Assembly (NCBI RefSeq): GCF_003205615.1
Contig: NZ_PYBV01000009.1
Span: 124,001-188,000, forward strand
DNA from: Micromonospora arborensis
GTDB taxonomy: Bacteria > Actinomycetota > Actinomycetes > Mycobacteriales > Micromonosporaceae
Length of the DNA: 64,000 nt
Direction of reading: 5' to 3'
Positions 1 through 7,965 of the stretch are shown piece by piece (positions within the stretch are counted from its first letter, which is position 1; each line of letters begins with the position of its first letter). The position numbers and the translations under genes are program-made. The notes beneath the pieces were generated by a model. The model ran no database searches, was not told where the DNA came from, and worked only from the letters and a program-made list of their open reading frames with translations.

Positions 1-186
1 CGGCGCTGGAGGCCACGCAGCGAGCGTAGGGCTTCCCGGCCGGATCGGCCCGCCCCGCGCCGCCAGACCCGGGTGAGCTGGGGGAAGACCCCTACCCGCC
101 GTCCGGGCCGGACGCTACCTAAGTAGTGGCGTCCGACCGACCACTGGCCGATGGCAGGAGCCGCCGCCCAGACCAGCATCGGGACC

Positions 187-855
187 ATGGATCTCATCCA
201 CCTGCTGCACGAGACGATGTCCTCGCCCTGGGTGTACCTGGCGATCTTCGCAATCGCGGTGCTCGACGGTTTCTTCCCCGTGGTGCCGAGCGAGACGGCG
301 GTGATCACGGCAGGGGTGTTCGCGGCTTCCGGTGCGCCGTACCTGCCGGCGGTGATCCTGGTGGCCGCTGCCGGGGCGCTGGTCGGCGACCACGTCTCGT
401 ACGCCATCGGGCGGGCCGGTGGCGCGCGGCTGCTCGACCGGCTGCCGCCCGACGGTCGTCGCCGGGCCGCCGCCGACTGGGCTCGGCGGGGGATCACGAC
501 GCGCGGTGGGCTGATCCTCACCGTGGCCCGGTACGTTCCGGGCGGCCGCACCGCGGTCACCCTCACCATGGGCGCGGTGCACTATCCCCGGCGACGCTTC
601 CTGGCCTTCGACGCGCTCGCCGCCGGCTCGTGGGGGCTCTACTCGGCGCTGGTCGGCTACGTCGGCGGGCTGGCCTTCGAACAGGACCCGCTCCGCGGCC
701 TGCTGCTGGGTCTGGGCCTCGCCCTGACGGTGACGTTGATCGTCGAGGTGGTTCGTTGGTATCGCGGTCGCCGCCGCCGTGCGGCGCGGGTCGGCGAGCC
801 GGGCACCGACGCTGTCTCCGCCGGGGGCGTCAGTCGGCCGGCGGACGCCAGGTGA
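187..855 (+). CDS. DedA family membrane protein
   Basis: A roughly 222-residue integral membrane protein of the DedA/SNARE-associated family, which is linked to lipid-carrier flipping and envelope homeostasis. The N-terminal hydrophobic stretch is followed by the re-entrant motif region FFPVVPSETA (about residues 28-37), then a glycine-rich helix GALVGDHVSYAIGR and the second conserved block ARYVPGGRTAVTLTMG, which carries the family's Arg and Gly residues. The C-terminal tail is basic (YRGRRRRAAR). An upstream ATG at 151 would add 12 residues without homology-like character, so 187 (MDLIHLL) is preferred. Its 3' end overlaps the 3' end of the convergent TetR gene by about 26 bases. The substrate is not predictable. 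Confidence 0.85.
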   Translation: MDLIHLLHETMSSPWVYLAIFAIAVLDGFFPVVPSETAVITAGVFAASGAPYLPAVILVAAAGALVGDHVSYAIGRAGGARLLDRLPPDGRRRAAADWARRGITTRGGLILTVARYVPGGRTAVTLTMGAVHYPRRRFLAFDALAAGSWGLYSALVGYVGGLAFEQDPLRGLLLGLGLALTVTLIVEVVRWYRGRRRRAARVGEPGTDAVSAGGVSRPADAR

Positions 856-1468
856 CGCCGTGCAGGAGTTGGGCGGCGCCGAGCCAGGCCACGTTCATCA
901 TCCGGGTGGCGGTCTTCTCCGGGTCGGCGTCCGGGTGGTCCGCGAGCCAGTCGGCCAGCGACTCGGTCGCGCCGACCAGGGCGTACGCGACGACCTCCAG
1001 GTCGACGGCGGCGATCTCGCGGCCCTCGGCGCGCAGCGCGTGGTCGAGCATCCCGGCGACCACCTCGACCAGCCGGGACCGCATGGTGGCCAACTCCCGG
1101 GCGAACGGCTGCTCGCCCCGGGCCTGCCGGTAGAGCACCGCCCAGCCGTCCCGGTGTGCGCCCACGAATCCGAAGAACGCCCGCAGCCCACGCCAGAGTC
1201 GATCGTCGGCCGGCAGGTCGGGGGCTGCGGCGCCGGCGATGGCCTGCATCATCCGGGTGCCCTCCCGGTGCAGGCAGGCGACGAAGAGTTCCTCCTTCGT
1301 GCCGAGGTACGCGTACACCATGGGCTTGGAGATGCCGGCATCCTCCGCGATCTCGTCCATGCTGGCGGCGTGGAAGCCGCGCCGGGAGAAGACCTTGACG
1401 GCCGCGTCGAGCATCTGCTGCTCACGGACGGCACGTGGCAGGCGCTTGAAGGCGGGAACGGTGGACAC
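830..1468 (-). CDS. TetR family transcriptional regulator
   Basis: A 212-residue TetR-type repressor. The N-terminal helix-turn-helix is clear (REQQMLDAAVKVFSRRGFH followed by MDEIAEDAGISKPMVYAYLG), and the C-terminal ligand domain is less conserved. The GTG at 1468 (VSTVPAFKRL) places the HTH at the usual distance from the N-terminus; the longer reading frame upstream runs into the divergent gene and is not supported. A 30-bp palindrome lies immediately upstream, between this gene and the divergent SCP2/acyl-CoA dehydrogenase pair. Autoregulation plus control of that lipid-degradation pair, with an acyl-CoA or similar ligand, is therefore a reasonable inference. Confidence 0.88.
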   Translation of the reverse strand: MSTVPAFKRLPRAVREQQMLDAAVKVFSRRGFHAASMDEIAEDAGISKPMVYAYLGTKEELFVACLHREGTRMMQAIAGAAAPDLPADDRLWRGLRAFFGFVGAHRDGWAVLYRQARGEQPFARELATMRSRLVEVVAGMLDHALRAEGREIAAVDLEVVAYALVGATESLADWLADHPDADPEKTATRMMNVAWLGAAQLLHGVTWRPPAD

Positions 1469-1481
1469 CTTGCGAGCATAC

Positions 1482-1511
1482 CTACTCGTGCGTAGGGTTA
1501 CGCGCGAGTAG
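1482..1511. promoter_or_regulatory. Palindromic TetR operator
   Basis: Two 13-base arms, CTACTCGTGCGTA and its reverse complement with one mismatch, flank a short GGGT-containing centre. A shorter CCTAC-N6-GTAGG palindrome is nested in the left arm. The site sits 14 bases upstream of the TetR start and 25 bases upstream of the SCP2 start, so one bound repressor could block both divergent promoters. Confidence 0.7.
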
Positions 1512-1535
1512 CCAATCTTCCGGAAGGCGCACCTG

Positions 1536-1988
1536 ATGACTGACTTCGACCCGGCCAGCTTCTCCAATGTCGGCCCCAAGGAGTTCGCGCAACTGGTCAA
1601 GTCCACCCCGGACGACAAGATCGCCCAGGTGATGGCCGGTGACCTGCGCGGCAAGATCCTGGGCGAGGTCTTCGGCCGGATGCCGTCGCTGTTCCGCGCG
1701 GACCGGGCCGGCTCCACCAACGCGGTCATCCACTGGGTCATCACCGGTCGGCAGGACGGCGGCAGCGACACCTACGAGGTGGTCATCGCCGACGGCAAGT
1801 GCGACGTGAACGAGACCCCGCAGCACGACCCGAAGCTGAGCCTGACCATGGGCCCGGTCGAGTTCCTGAAGATCGTCTCCGGTGGCGCCAACCCGGTGAT
1901 GATGTTCATGACCGGCAAGCTGAAGGCAAAGGGCGACCTCGGCCTCGCCGCCAACATCGCCAACCTGTTCGACATCCCCAAGGCCTGA
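1536..1988 (+). CDS. SCP2 sterol-binding domain protein
   Basis: A 150-residue single-domain protein resembling sterol carrier protein 2, a small lipid or acyl-CoA binding fold. Typical SCP2 features are the central AVIHWVITGRQDGGSDTYEV strand pair and the C-terminal segment KLSLTMGPVEFLKIVSGGANPVMMFMTGKLKAKGD (a composite of two motif halves), where the MxGKLKxxGD ending is diagnostic. It starts at ATG 1536 behind GGAAGGCGC and ends one base before the acyl-CoA dehydrogenase start, so the two are translationally coupled. It probably carries or presents a hydrophobic substrate to that enzyme. The actual ligand is unknown. Confidence 0.85.
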   Translation: MTDFDPASFSNVGPKEFAQLVKSTPDDKIAQVMAGDLRGKILGEVFGRMPSLFRADRAGSTNAVIHWVITGRQDGGSDTYEVVIADGKCDVNETPQHDPKLSLTMGPVEFLKIVSGGANPVMMFMTGKLKAKGDLGLAANIANLFDIPKA

Positions 1989-1989
1989 C

Positions 1990-3204
1990 ATGGCCGAGTT
2001 CTCGCTCGACCTGAACGAGGAACAGCGGGATCTACGCGACTGGGTGCACGGCTTCGCCGCCGAGGTCGTGCGCCCGGCCGCCGCCGAGTGGGACGAACGC
2101 GAGGACACCCCGTGGCCGGTGATCCAGGAAGCCGCCAAGGTCGGCCTCTACGGCTTCGAGTTCCTCGCCACCTGCTGGGCCGACCCGACCGGGCTCTCCC
2201 TGCCCATCGCCAGCGAGGAACTCTTCTGGGGTGACGCCGGCATCGGGCTGAGCATCTTCGGCACCTCACTCGCCGTCGCCGCCATCTACGGCGCCGGCAC
2301 CCCCGACCAGATGGTCGAGTGGGTGCCGCAGTGCTTCGGCGACATCGACTCGCCGACCGTCGCCGCGTTCTGTACGAGCGAGCCGGAAGCCGGCTCGGAC
2401 GTCGGCGCGATGCGCACCCGGGCCGTCTACGACGAGGCCACCGACGAGTGGGTGCTGACCGGGCAGAAGGCGTACGCCACCAACGGCGGGATCGCCGGAG
2501 TGCACGTGGTCACCGCCTCCGTCGACCCCACACTCGGCTCCCGGGGCCAGGCGGCCTTCGTCGTACCACCGGGCACCCCCGGCCTGACCGCCACCCGCAA
2601 GCTGCGCAAACTCGGGCTCCGCGCGTCCCACACCGCCGACGTCTTCCTCGACGGGGTACGCGTACCCGGCCGCTGCCTGCTCGGCGGGCGGGACGCCCTG
2701 CTGGAACGCCTCGACCGGGCCCGCTCCGGTCAGCGGGCCACCGGGCAGGCCGCGATGCGGACCTTCGAGCTGTCCCGACCCACGGTCGGCGCGCAGGCAC
2801 TCGGCGTGGCCCGGGCCGCCTACGAGTACGCCCTGGACTACGCGAAGGACCGCGTCCAGTTCGGGCGGCCGATCATCGAGAACCAGGCGGTCGCGTTCGC
2901 GCTGGCCGACATGCGGACGGAGATCGACGCGGCGCGGCTGCTCGTCTGGCGGGCGTCGTGGATGGGCCGCAACAACCGCCCGTTCACCGCGGGCGAGGGG
3001 TCGATGTCCAAGCTCAAGGCCGGTGAGGTCGCGGTGTCGGTCACCGAGAAGGCGGTGCAACTGCTCGGCGGAGCCGGCTTCCTGCGCGACCACCCCGTCG
3101 AACGCTGGTACCGCGACGCCAAGATCTACACCATCTTCGAGGGCACCTCCGAAATCCAGCGGCTGGTCATCTCCCGGGCGATCTCCGGGATGCAGATCCG
3201 CTGA
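1990..3204 (+). CDS. Acyl-CoA dehydrogenase
   Basis: A 404-residue flavoprotein of the acyl-CoA dehydrogenase family, which introduces the alpha-beta double bond into acyl-CoAs. The N-terminal helical domain (LNEEQRDLRDWVHGFA), the middle beta domain (AAFCTSEPEAGSDVGAM, GQKAYATNG) and the C-terminal helical domain (YAKDRVQFGRPIIENQAV, LLGGAGFLRDHPVERWYRDA) are all present. The IFEGTSEIQRL motif contains the catalytic glutamate position. It follows the SCP2 gene after one base. With the TetR repressor upstream, this looks like a ligand-induced lipid catabolic unit, but chain length and substrate cannot be read from sequence. Confidence 0.93.
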   Translation: MAEFSLDLNEEQRDLRDWVHGFAAEVVRPAAAEWDEREDTPWPVIQEAAKVGLYGFEFLATCWADPTGLSLPIASEELFWGDAGIGLSIFGTSLAVAAIYGAGTPDQMVEWVPQCFGDIDSPTVAAFCTSEPEAGSDVGAMRTRAVYDEATDEWVLTGQKAYATNGGIAGVHVVTASVDPTLGSRGQAAFVVPPGTPGLTATRKLRKLGLRASHTADVFLDGVRVPGRCLLGGRDALLERLDRARSGQRATGQAAMRTFELSRPTVGAQALGVARAAYEYALDYAKDRVQFGRPIIENQAVAFALADMRTEIDAARLLVWRASWMGRNNRPFTAGEGSMSKLKAGEVAVSVTEKAVQLLGGAGFLRDHPVERWYRDAKIYTIFEGTSEIQRLVISRAISGMQIR

Positions 3205-3394
3205 CCGACCGGGCCGACTCCCTGGCGTTGTCCTCATGGCACTGGCCCCGTCAAACTTCCGTCAGGAAAGCAGGGTTGCGTGTCAAGGAAGCGTTAAGGT
3301 TGGCGCCCGTCTGCTCTTTCCTCAGCAATCATCTTCTAGCGGCAAAAAAAGTCGACAACGCTTCGATCGACTGCCGAATCTAGAAGGAGTTGAA

Positions 3395-3577
3395 ATGGAA
3401 CAGTCCGAGTCCGTCAAGAAGATTCAGGCCAAGCGGATCGCCCTCGGTGTGGTCGCCGCGGCCGCGCTCGGTGGCGCAATCGCCGCCCCCGCCGTCGCCG
3501 CGACCCAGTCGCACGACAGCACCACCCAGCAGGTGGCGTGGGACAAGGACATGCACGGCGAGCCCTACTACATCTGA
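3395..3577 (+). CDS. Signal-bearing small peptide, candidate RiPP precursor
   Basis: A 60-residue peptide starting at ATG 3395 behind a strong ribosome binding site (AGAAGGAG, 3383-3390). Residues 1-36 look like a Sec signal or leader: a charged start (MEQSESVKKIQAKR), a hydrophobic Ala/Gly/Val core, and an APAVAA ending. The remaining 24 or so residues are polar and aromatic, containing TQSHDSTTQQVAW and ending DKDMHGEPYYI. The gene precedes a hairpin and genes for a TPR protein and a JmjC-type oxygenase. That order (small strongly translated peptide, hairpin, modifying enzyme) resembles a ribosomally made, post-translationally modified peptide locus. It could also be a plain secreted peptide. 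No known precursor family was recognised. Confidence 0.75.
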   Translation: MEQSESVKKIQAKRIALGVVAAAALGGAIAAPAVAATQSHDSTTQQVAWDKDMHGEPYYI

Positions 3578-3587
3578 CGATCGACGT

Positions 3588-3651
3588 GGTAACCGCAGGC
3601 CCGCTCATCGAGGGTCCTGGTCTCCACGGGCCCGGCGGGCCTGCGGCTACC
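3588..3651 (+). terminator. Hairpin between peptide gene and TPR gene
   Basis: Arms GGTAACCGCAGGCCCGC (3588-3604) and GCGGGCCTGCGGCTACC (3635-3651) pair over 17 bases with one mismatch around a 30-base loop. It lies 11 bases after the peptide stop codon and has no T-run, so it is more likely a partial terminator or mRNA 3'-end stabiliser that keeps peptide expression above that of the downstream genes. Confidence 0.6.
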
Positions 3652-3717
3652 GCCCCCCGACTGATCCAAACAACGGCGCTGGCCGCGATCCGGCCATGCC
3701 GAAGGAATCTCACGACG

Positions 3718-4941
3718 ATGGAATTGCCGAAATACCAATCGGTGCCCGGCGCACAGGCGCTGACCGAGCGGCTGATGTCGCTCACCACCGCCGGCCAGCC
3801 GGCTGCCTGCCCTGTCTACGTTGGTCTGGGCGCGCCGGTCACCCGTTCCACCAACCTCGCGCTCATCACCTACGGCATCGCCCGCCACCTGGTCGACGGG
3901 GCAGCGCACCTGGTCCCCGCCTTCAACACCTTCCCGCAACCTGAACGGCGCATCCTCGACGCGGCCAGCTGGGATCGGGTCGACGCCACGAGCAGCGACT
4001 TCGCCGCGATGCCGGTAGACCTCGCCAGTGAACTGTGGTGGCTGGTGGACGAGGCCTGTCGAGACCCCGATTCCCTGACGGCTCAGGAGCGCTGCGTGGC
4101 GAGTGACCTCATGCTGCGCCTGGGGTACCCGTGGCGGGCCGGTGAGATCCTCGGCCTCCTCGACGCACGGATCGCCGATCACCCCGTCAACCCCGAGACG
4201 GCCCGCGCCGAGATGGCCGCCCTGGTGCGGCTGCACCCTGGTGCGTACCCGCTGCTCGAAGAATGGGCATTGCGGGCCGCGTCCGACCCAGCCGTCCCAC
4301 CCGAGACCCGGGTCCGGCTCGCCAACTACGTCGTCGTCGCCAACGGCAAGCGCGGAGCCGATGTGCCAGCGCTGCACCGGGCCGTCAAGCTCGGACGGCG
4401 GGCGATGACGGAGGTGACCCTGGTCGGGATGGATCGCCACCTCACCGAGCACACGTTCTACCGGGCCATCGCCTACGAACCGTACTTGCGCGGAGACATC
4501 CCAAAGACGATGGAGTTGCTCGACCGAGCCGCTGCCGCCCTGGCAAGGGCCGAGCCGGCGACCGGGCCGTTGGAGCTCCTCTCGTGGAAGGACCATGCCT
4601 TCCCGATGTACGAAACACGCGCCAAAACCCTGCTCGGCCAGGGCCGGATCGGCGAGGCGCTGAAGGCTACGAGCACGCTGACCGCCATCAGTCCGTACGA
4701 CCATCGGGTGTGGGAAGCGCATGCCAAAGCGCTCGTCGCCGCCGACGACCTCATCGGCGCCATCCGCGCCTGGAAGCAGATCCTCCCGCAGGGAGGACTG
4801 CCGGTCGCGCCGGCCGCCTTCTACCTCGGCTGGGCATACCGGCAGCTCGGCGACGTCGGACTAGCCCGCGAGTACCTCACCCTCTCCCGAGCCATCGACC
4901 CCACTCCCCCGGTATCGGCCGAACAGATGGCAGGCATGTGA
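3718..4941 (+). CDS. TPR-like protein of the peptide locus
   Basis: A 407-residue cytosolic protein with no signal or membrane segment. The N-terminal third (MELPKYQSV..., CPVYVGLGAPVTRSTNLAL) matches no domain I recognise. The C-terminal half is helical and repeat-like: segments such as LLDRAAAALARAEPATG, YETRAKTLLGQGRIGEALKA and AFYLGWAYRQLGDVGLAREY have tetratricopeptide spacing. ATG 3718 is chosen because GAAGGAA lies upstream and residues before it are low-complexity and run through the hairpin. The oxygenase gene follows after 5 bases. It may bind the peptide substrate or the oxygenase, since TPR folds usually hold peptides; this is inference. Confidence 0.7.
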   Translation: MELPKYQSVPGAQALTERLMSLTTAGQPAACPVYVGLGAPVTRSTNLALITYGIARHLVDGAAHLVPAFNTFPQPERRILDAASWDRVDATSSDFAAMPVDLASELWWLVDEACRDPDSLTAQERCVASDLMLRLGYPWRAGEILGLLDARIADHPVNPETARAEMAALVRLHPGAYPLLEEWALRAASDPAVPPETRVRLANYVVVANGKRGADVPALHRAVKLGRRAMTEVTLVGMDRHLTEHTFYRAIAYEPYLRGDIPKTMELLDRAAAALARAEPATGPLELLSWKDHAFPMYETRAKTLLGQGRIGEALKATSTLTAISPYDHRVWEAHAKALVAADDLIGAIRAWKQILPQGGLPVAPAAFYLGWAYRQLGDVGLAREYLTLSRAIDPTPPVSAEQMAGM

Positions 4942-4946
4942 CGGCT

Positions 4947-5864
4947 ATGAATGCGATGAACGACAGTATGATCCTCCGTAATCTGGTCGGAGACGTCCCG
5001 GCATTCCTCGCGGAGTCGTGGCGGCGAGTCCCGACAGTCCTGCGCCCGACACAGCCCCCGGTGGGCGTCTTCACCGTGCGGGACCTGGAGCTGTCACTCG
5101 CCGGGGGCCTGCTCCGAGCCCCCTACGTCGCGGTCCTCGGGGCAGGTGAGAACCCGCTGGACGGAATCGTGGCACCCCGCACCGTTGCCGACCGGCACCT
5201 GCCCGACTATGTGGACCCGGAGAAGGTCTCCCGGCGGGTGGCCGAGGGCGCGAGCGTGCTGCTGCGCAACATCGAGCACTGGCACGCACCCACCGCGGCG
5301 CTGGCGTACGAGCTGGGTACCGACCTAGGGCGCCCCGTCGAAGCGTTCTTCTTCCTCACACCTGCCGAGCGTCAGGCTCTCCCACCGCACCGCGACGACG
5401 CCGACGTGTTCGTCGTCCAGGTGCAGGGGCAGAAGGAGTGGACGGTCCACTCCACGCCGACGGACGGGCGGTGGGACCGTGGCCGAGCCGAGCAGCCCGG
5501 GCAGGTCGTGCTGCGGGTCAGGCTGGCGCCGGGAGAGGTGCTCTACCTGCCCCGGGGCGCGGCGCACAGCGCGGTGGCGGCCGACGGATCCACCAGCGCA
5601 CACCTGTCGCTGACCGTACGGGACATCGGGGTCGCCCACCTGGGCGCGGTCGTGCAGCGGTACCTCGCGGCGGAGCTGGAGCTGCCTCCCCGCCCAGTCG
5701 AGGAGACCGGGCTTCTCGACACGGCAGCCCGGCTGCTGGAGCATCAGCGCACCCGACTGGCCGAGCTGACCCCGCAGGAGCTGCTCGACGCTGCCCGCGC
5801 GGCGGCCCTAGCGCTGCGCCACAAGCCGCCGACGACGCCCTGCCTCGGCGAGGCGCGACGATGA
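4947..5864 (+). CDS. JmjC/cupin Fe(II) 2-oxoglutarate oxygenase
   Basis: A 305-residue protein with the cupin_4/JmjC fold of ribosomal-oxygenase-like hydroxylases, which hydroxylate protein or peptide side chains. Candidate iron ligands are His148 and Asp150 (PPHRDDADVF) and His207 (LPRGAAHSAV); Lys163 in QGQKEW is the likely 2-oxoglutarate contact. The N-terminal block KVSRRVAEGASVLLRNIEHW and the C-terminal helical region are typical of the dimerising members. ATG 4947 lies 5 bases after the TPR stop; in-frame ATGs at 4956 and 4968 are alternatives. It is the only evident tailoring enzyme beside the small peptide, so the peptide or its TPR partner is the natural substrate candidate. Confidence 0.8.
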   Translation: MNAMNDSMILRNLVGDVPAFLAESWRRVPTVLRPTQPPVGVFTVRDLELSLAGGLLRAPYVAVLGAGENPLDGIVAPRTVADRHLPDYVDPEKVSRRVAEGASVLLRNIEHWHAPTAALAYELGTDLGRPVEAFFFLTPAERQALPPHRDDADVFVVQVQGQKEWTVHSTPTDGRWDRGRAEQPGQVVLRVRLAPGEVLYLPRGAAHSAVAADGSTSAHLSLTVRDIGVAHLGAVVQRYLAAELELPPRPVEETGLLDTAARLLEHQRTRLAELTPQELLDAARAAALALRHKPPTTPCLGEARR

Positions 5865-6096
5865 CAGACTCGCGCTGATCGCTGGGCTTCCTCCTGGCCA
5901 GGCCCGTTCCGACCAGGGCCGGGCGGCACACTCCGACCGTACCGCCCGAGGAATCCACGATCCGTGCCGTCTTCGTCACCCCACGCCGACGCCGGCTGGG
6001 CCTGGCGTCACGCCAGGTGCATGATCAGGGAAGACGCCCCGACGGACGGGGAGCAACGCCGCCCTGTCCGCGTACCACCCCAAGGAGGTCTGCGGC

Positions 6097-7659
6097 ATGG
6101 ACCTGCCGTTCTTCGTTGCCACGCTGACTCGTCGCGGGCTGCTCATGCCGGGCAGCCCGATCCGGATCGCCTCGCAGCTCAACGCGGTGCGCACGTGGGG
6201 GTGGAGCCTGGCCGGCGAGCTGCGCCAGGCGGCTGGCCGGGACCCCGGCCGGCTGGCGGTCATCGACGAGGACGGCACCGAGCTGACCTATCAGCACCTC
6301 CTCGACCGGGCCGAACGGATGGCCCGGTCGATGCGGGCCGGGCTCGGCGTACAGGCCGGCGACCGGATCGGCGTGCTCTGCCGCAACCACCACGGGCTGA
6401 TCGAGACGATCGTCGCGGCCACCCTGCTGGGTGTGGACGCGGTCCTGGTCAACACCGGGCTCTCCGCCGCCCAACTGGTCACCGTCGCCGAGGAGCAGCG
6501 GCTCCGACTGCTGGTGCACGACGACGAGTTCGCCGAGCGGGTCCTCGGCCTCCCCGCCGAACTGCCCCGCCTCGACGAACGCGCCCGCGAGGAGTTGGTC
6601 GCCGGGGCACTCCCGGGCGAGCTGCGCCCTCCGGAGCGCGACGGCCGGATCATCGTGCTCACCTCGGGCACCACCGGGGCACCCAAGGGCGCCCGACGGC
6701 CCACGCCCAGCGGTTTCGGCCCACTGGTATCCATCATCGATCGCATCCCGCTGCACACCCGGGACCGGGTGATGATCACGGCGCCGATCTTCCACACCTG
6801 GGGGTTCGCCGCCCTCCAGGTCTGTTTCGCGCTACGGGCCACCATCGTGTTGCAGCGCCGCTTCGACCCGGCCGCCACGCTCGCCGCCCTCGTCGACCAC
6901 CGGTGTGACGCGCTGTTCGCCGTACCGGTGATGGTGCAGCGGCTGCTGGAGGTACCCGCGCCAGACCCGCGCCCGCCGCTCAAGGTCGTCGCGGTCAGCG
7001 GTTCGGCGCTGCCCGGTGGGCTCGCACCGAAGTTCATGGACGTCTACGGGGACGTCCTCTACAACCTCTACGGCTCCACCGAGGTCTCCTGGGCCTCCAT
7101 CGCCGGTCCCCAGGATCTGCGCGCGGCACCCACGACGGCTGGCCGGCCACCGTACGGGACCCGCCTGGAGCTGCTCGACGACAACGGTCAGCCGGTGGCG
7201 AACGGGCAGGTCGGGCGGATCTTCGTCGGCAACGAGATGCTCTTCGAGGGCTACACCTCCGGTGCCAGCCGGGAAACCCGCGACGGGCTGCTCGACACCG
7301 GTGACCTCGGCCGGCTCAACCCGGACGGGCTGCTCTTCGTCGATGGCCGGGCCGACGACATGATCGTCTCCGGTGGCGAGAACGTCTTCCCGTCCGAGGT
7401 GGAGGACCTGCTCGCGCAACTGCCGCAGGTCCGCGAAGCGGCGGTGATCGGCGTACCGGACGCCGAGTACGGCCAGCGGCTGTCCGCGTTCCTCGCCCTG
7501 CACCCGGGCGAGACGCTCGACCCCGAGGCGGTACGCGAGTACGTCCGGCACTACCTGGCCCGATTCTCCGTCCCCCGGGACGTGATCTTCGTGAAATACC
7601 TACCCCGTAACGCCACCGGCAAGGTACTCAGCCGAGAATTGCGCCGCTACTACGGCTGA
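6097..7659 (+). CDS. Acyl-CoA synthetase / AMP-dependent ligase
   Basis: A 520-residue member of the ANL adenylating superfamily, activating a carboxylic acid as acyl-AMP and then as thioester. Visible motifs are the P-loop IIVLTSGTTGAPKGARRP, the A5 region YNLYGSTEVSW, the A7 block LLDTGDLGRLNPDGLLFVDG, the hinge GRADDMIVSGGENVFP and the C-terminal catalytic lysine in ATGKVLSREL. The start is well fixed by CCAAGGAGGT 13 bases upstream. About 230 bases without a recognised gene separate it from the oxygenase gene, so membership of the peptide locus is uncertain. Free-standing fatty acyl-CoA ligase is the default call. Confidence 0.9.
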   Translation: MDLPFFVATLTRRGLLMPGSPIRIASQLNAVRTWGWSLAGELRQAAGRDPGRLAVIDEDGTELTYQHLLDRAERMARSMRAGLGVQAGDRIGVLCRNHHGLIETIVAATLLGVDAVLVNTGLSAAQLVTVAEEQRLRLLVHDDEFAERVLGLPAELPRLDERAREELVAGALPGELRPPERDGRIIVLTSGTTGAPKGARRPTPSGFGPLVSIIDRIPLHTRDRVMITAPIFHTWGFAALQVCFALRATIVLQRRFDPAATLAALVDHRCDALFAVPVMVQRLLEVPAPDPRPPLKVVAVSGSALPGGLAPKFMDVYGDVLYNLYGSTEVSWASIAGPQDLRAAPTTAGRPPYGTRLELLDDNGQPVANGQVGRIFVGNEMLFEGYTSGASRETRDGLLDTGDLGRLNPDGLLFVDGRADDMIVSGGENVFPSEVEDLLAQLPQVREAAVIGVPDAEYGQRLSAFLALHPGETLDPEAVREYVRHYLARFSVPRDVIFVKYLPRNATGKVLSRELRRYYG

Positions 7660-7965
7660 ATGCGCCGATCAAGGCTGAAGCTGTCGCCAGCTGGTGGCGT
7701 CAGGATGAGGTGGCTGCCACCGCCATTGCCCGATCTTAAAATTGTCCCCAGAATTAGCGCCAAGATTGAAGACGCCAATGTGAACGCGGTCGACCGAATG
7801 TTGATCAGCCAACTGTTGGGCCGCTGCGTCGACCAGCGCGGATCGGTCCTCGGGCGCATTCGGCAGGTGGTCCACAACGAGGGCAAGGTAACCTGCTTCG
7901 GCTAGGGCGCGTCCTGCCGATCTTGGTGGGGCGGGACGGAACCTTCAGAGGGTTAGGGTGTCGAT
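7660..7965. other. Intergenic stretch with a lower-GC patch
   Basis: No convincing gene. Roughly 7725-7815 is clearly lower in GC than its surroundings (for example TTAAAATTGTCCCCAG). Short open frames of 60-80 codons exist on both strands, none with a recognisable domain or a good ribosome binding site. It may be a decayed gene or insertion remnant. Confidence 0.4.

Noticed and set aside
1-186. Possible end of an RNA gene or CDS at the left edge
   Set aside because: No tRNA/rRNA structure or coding pattern could be supported.
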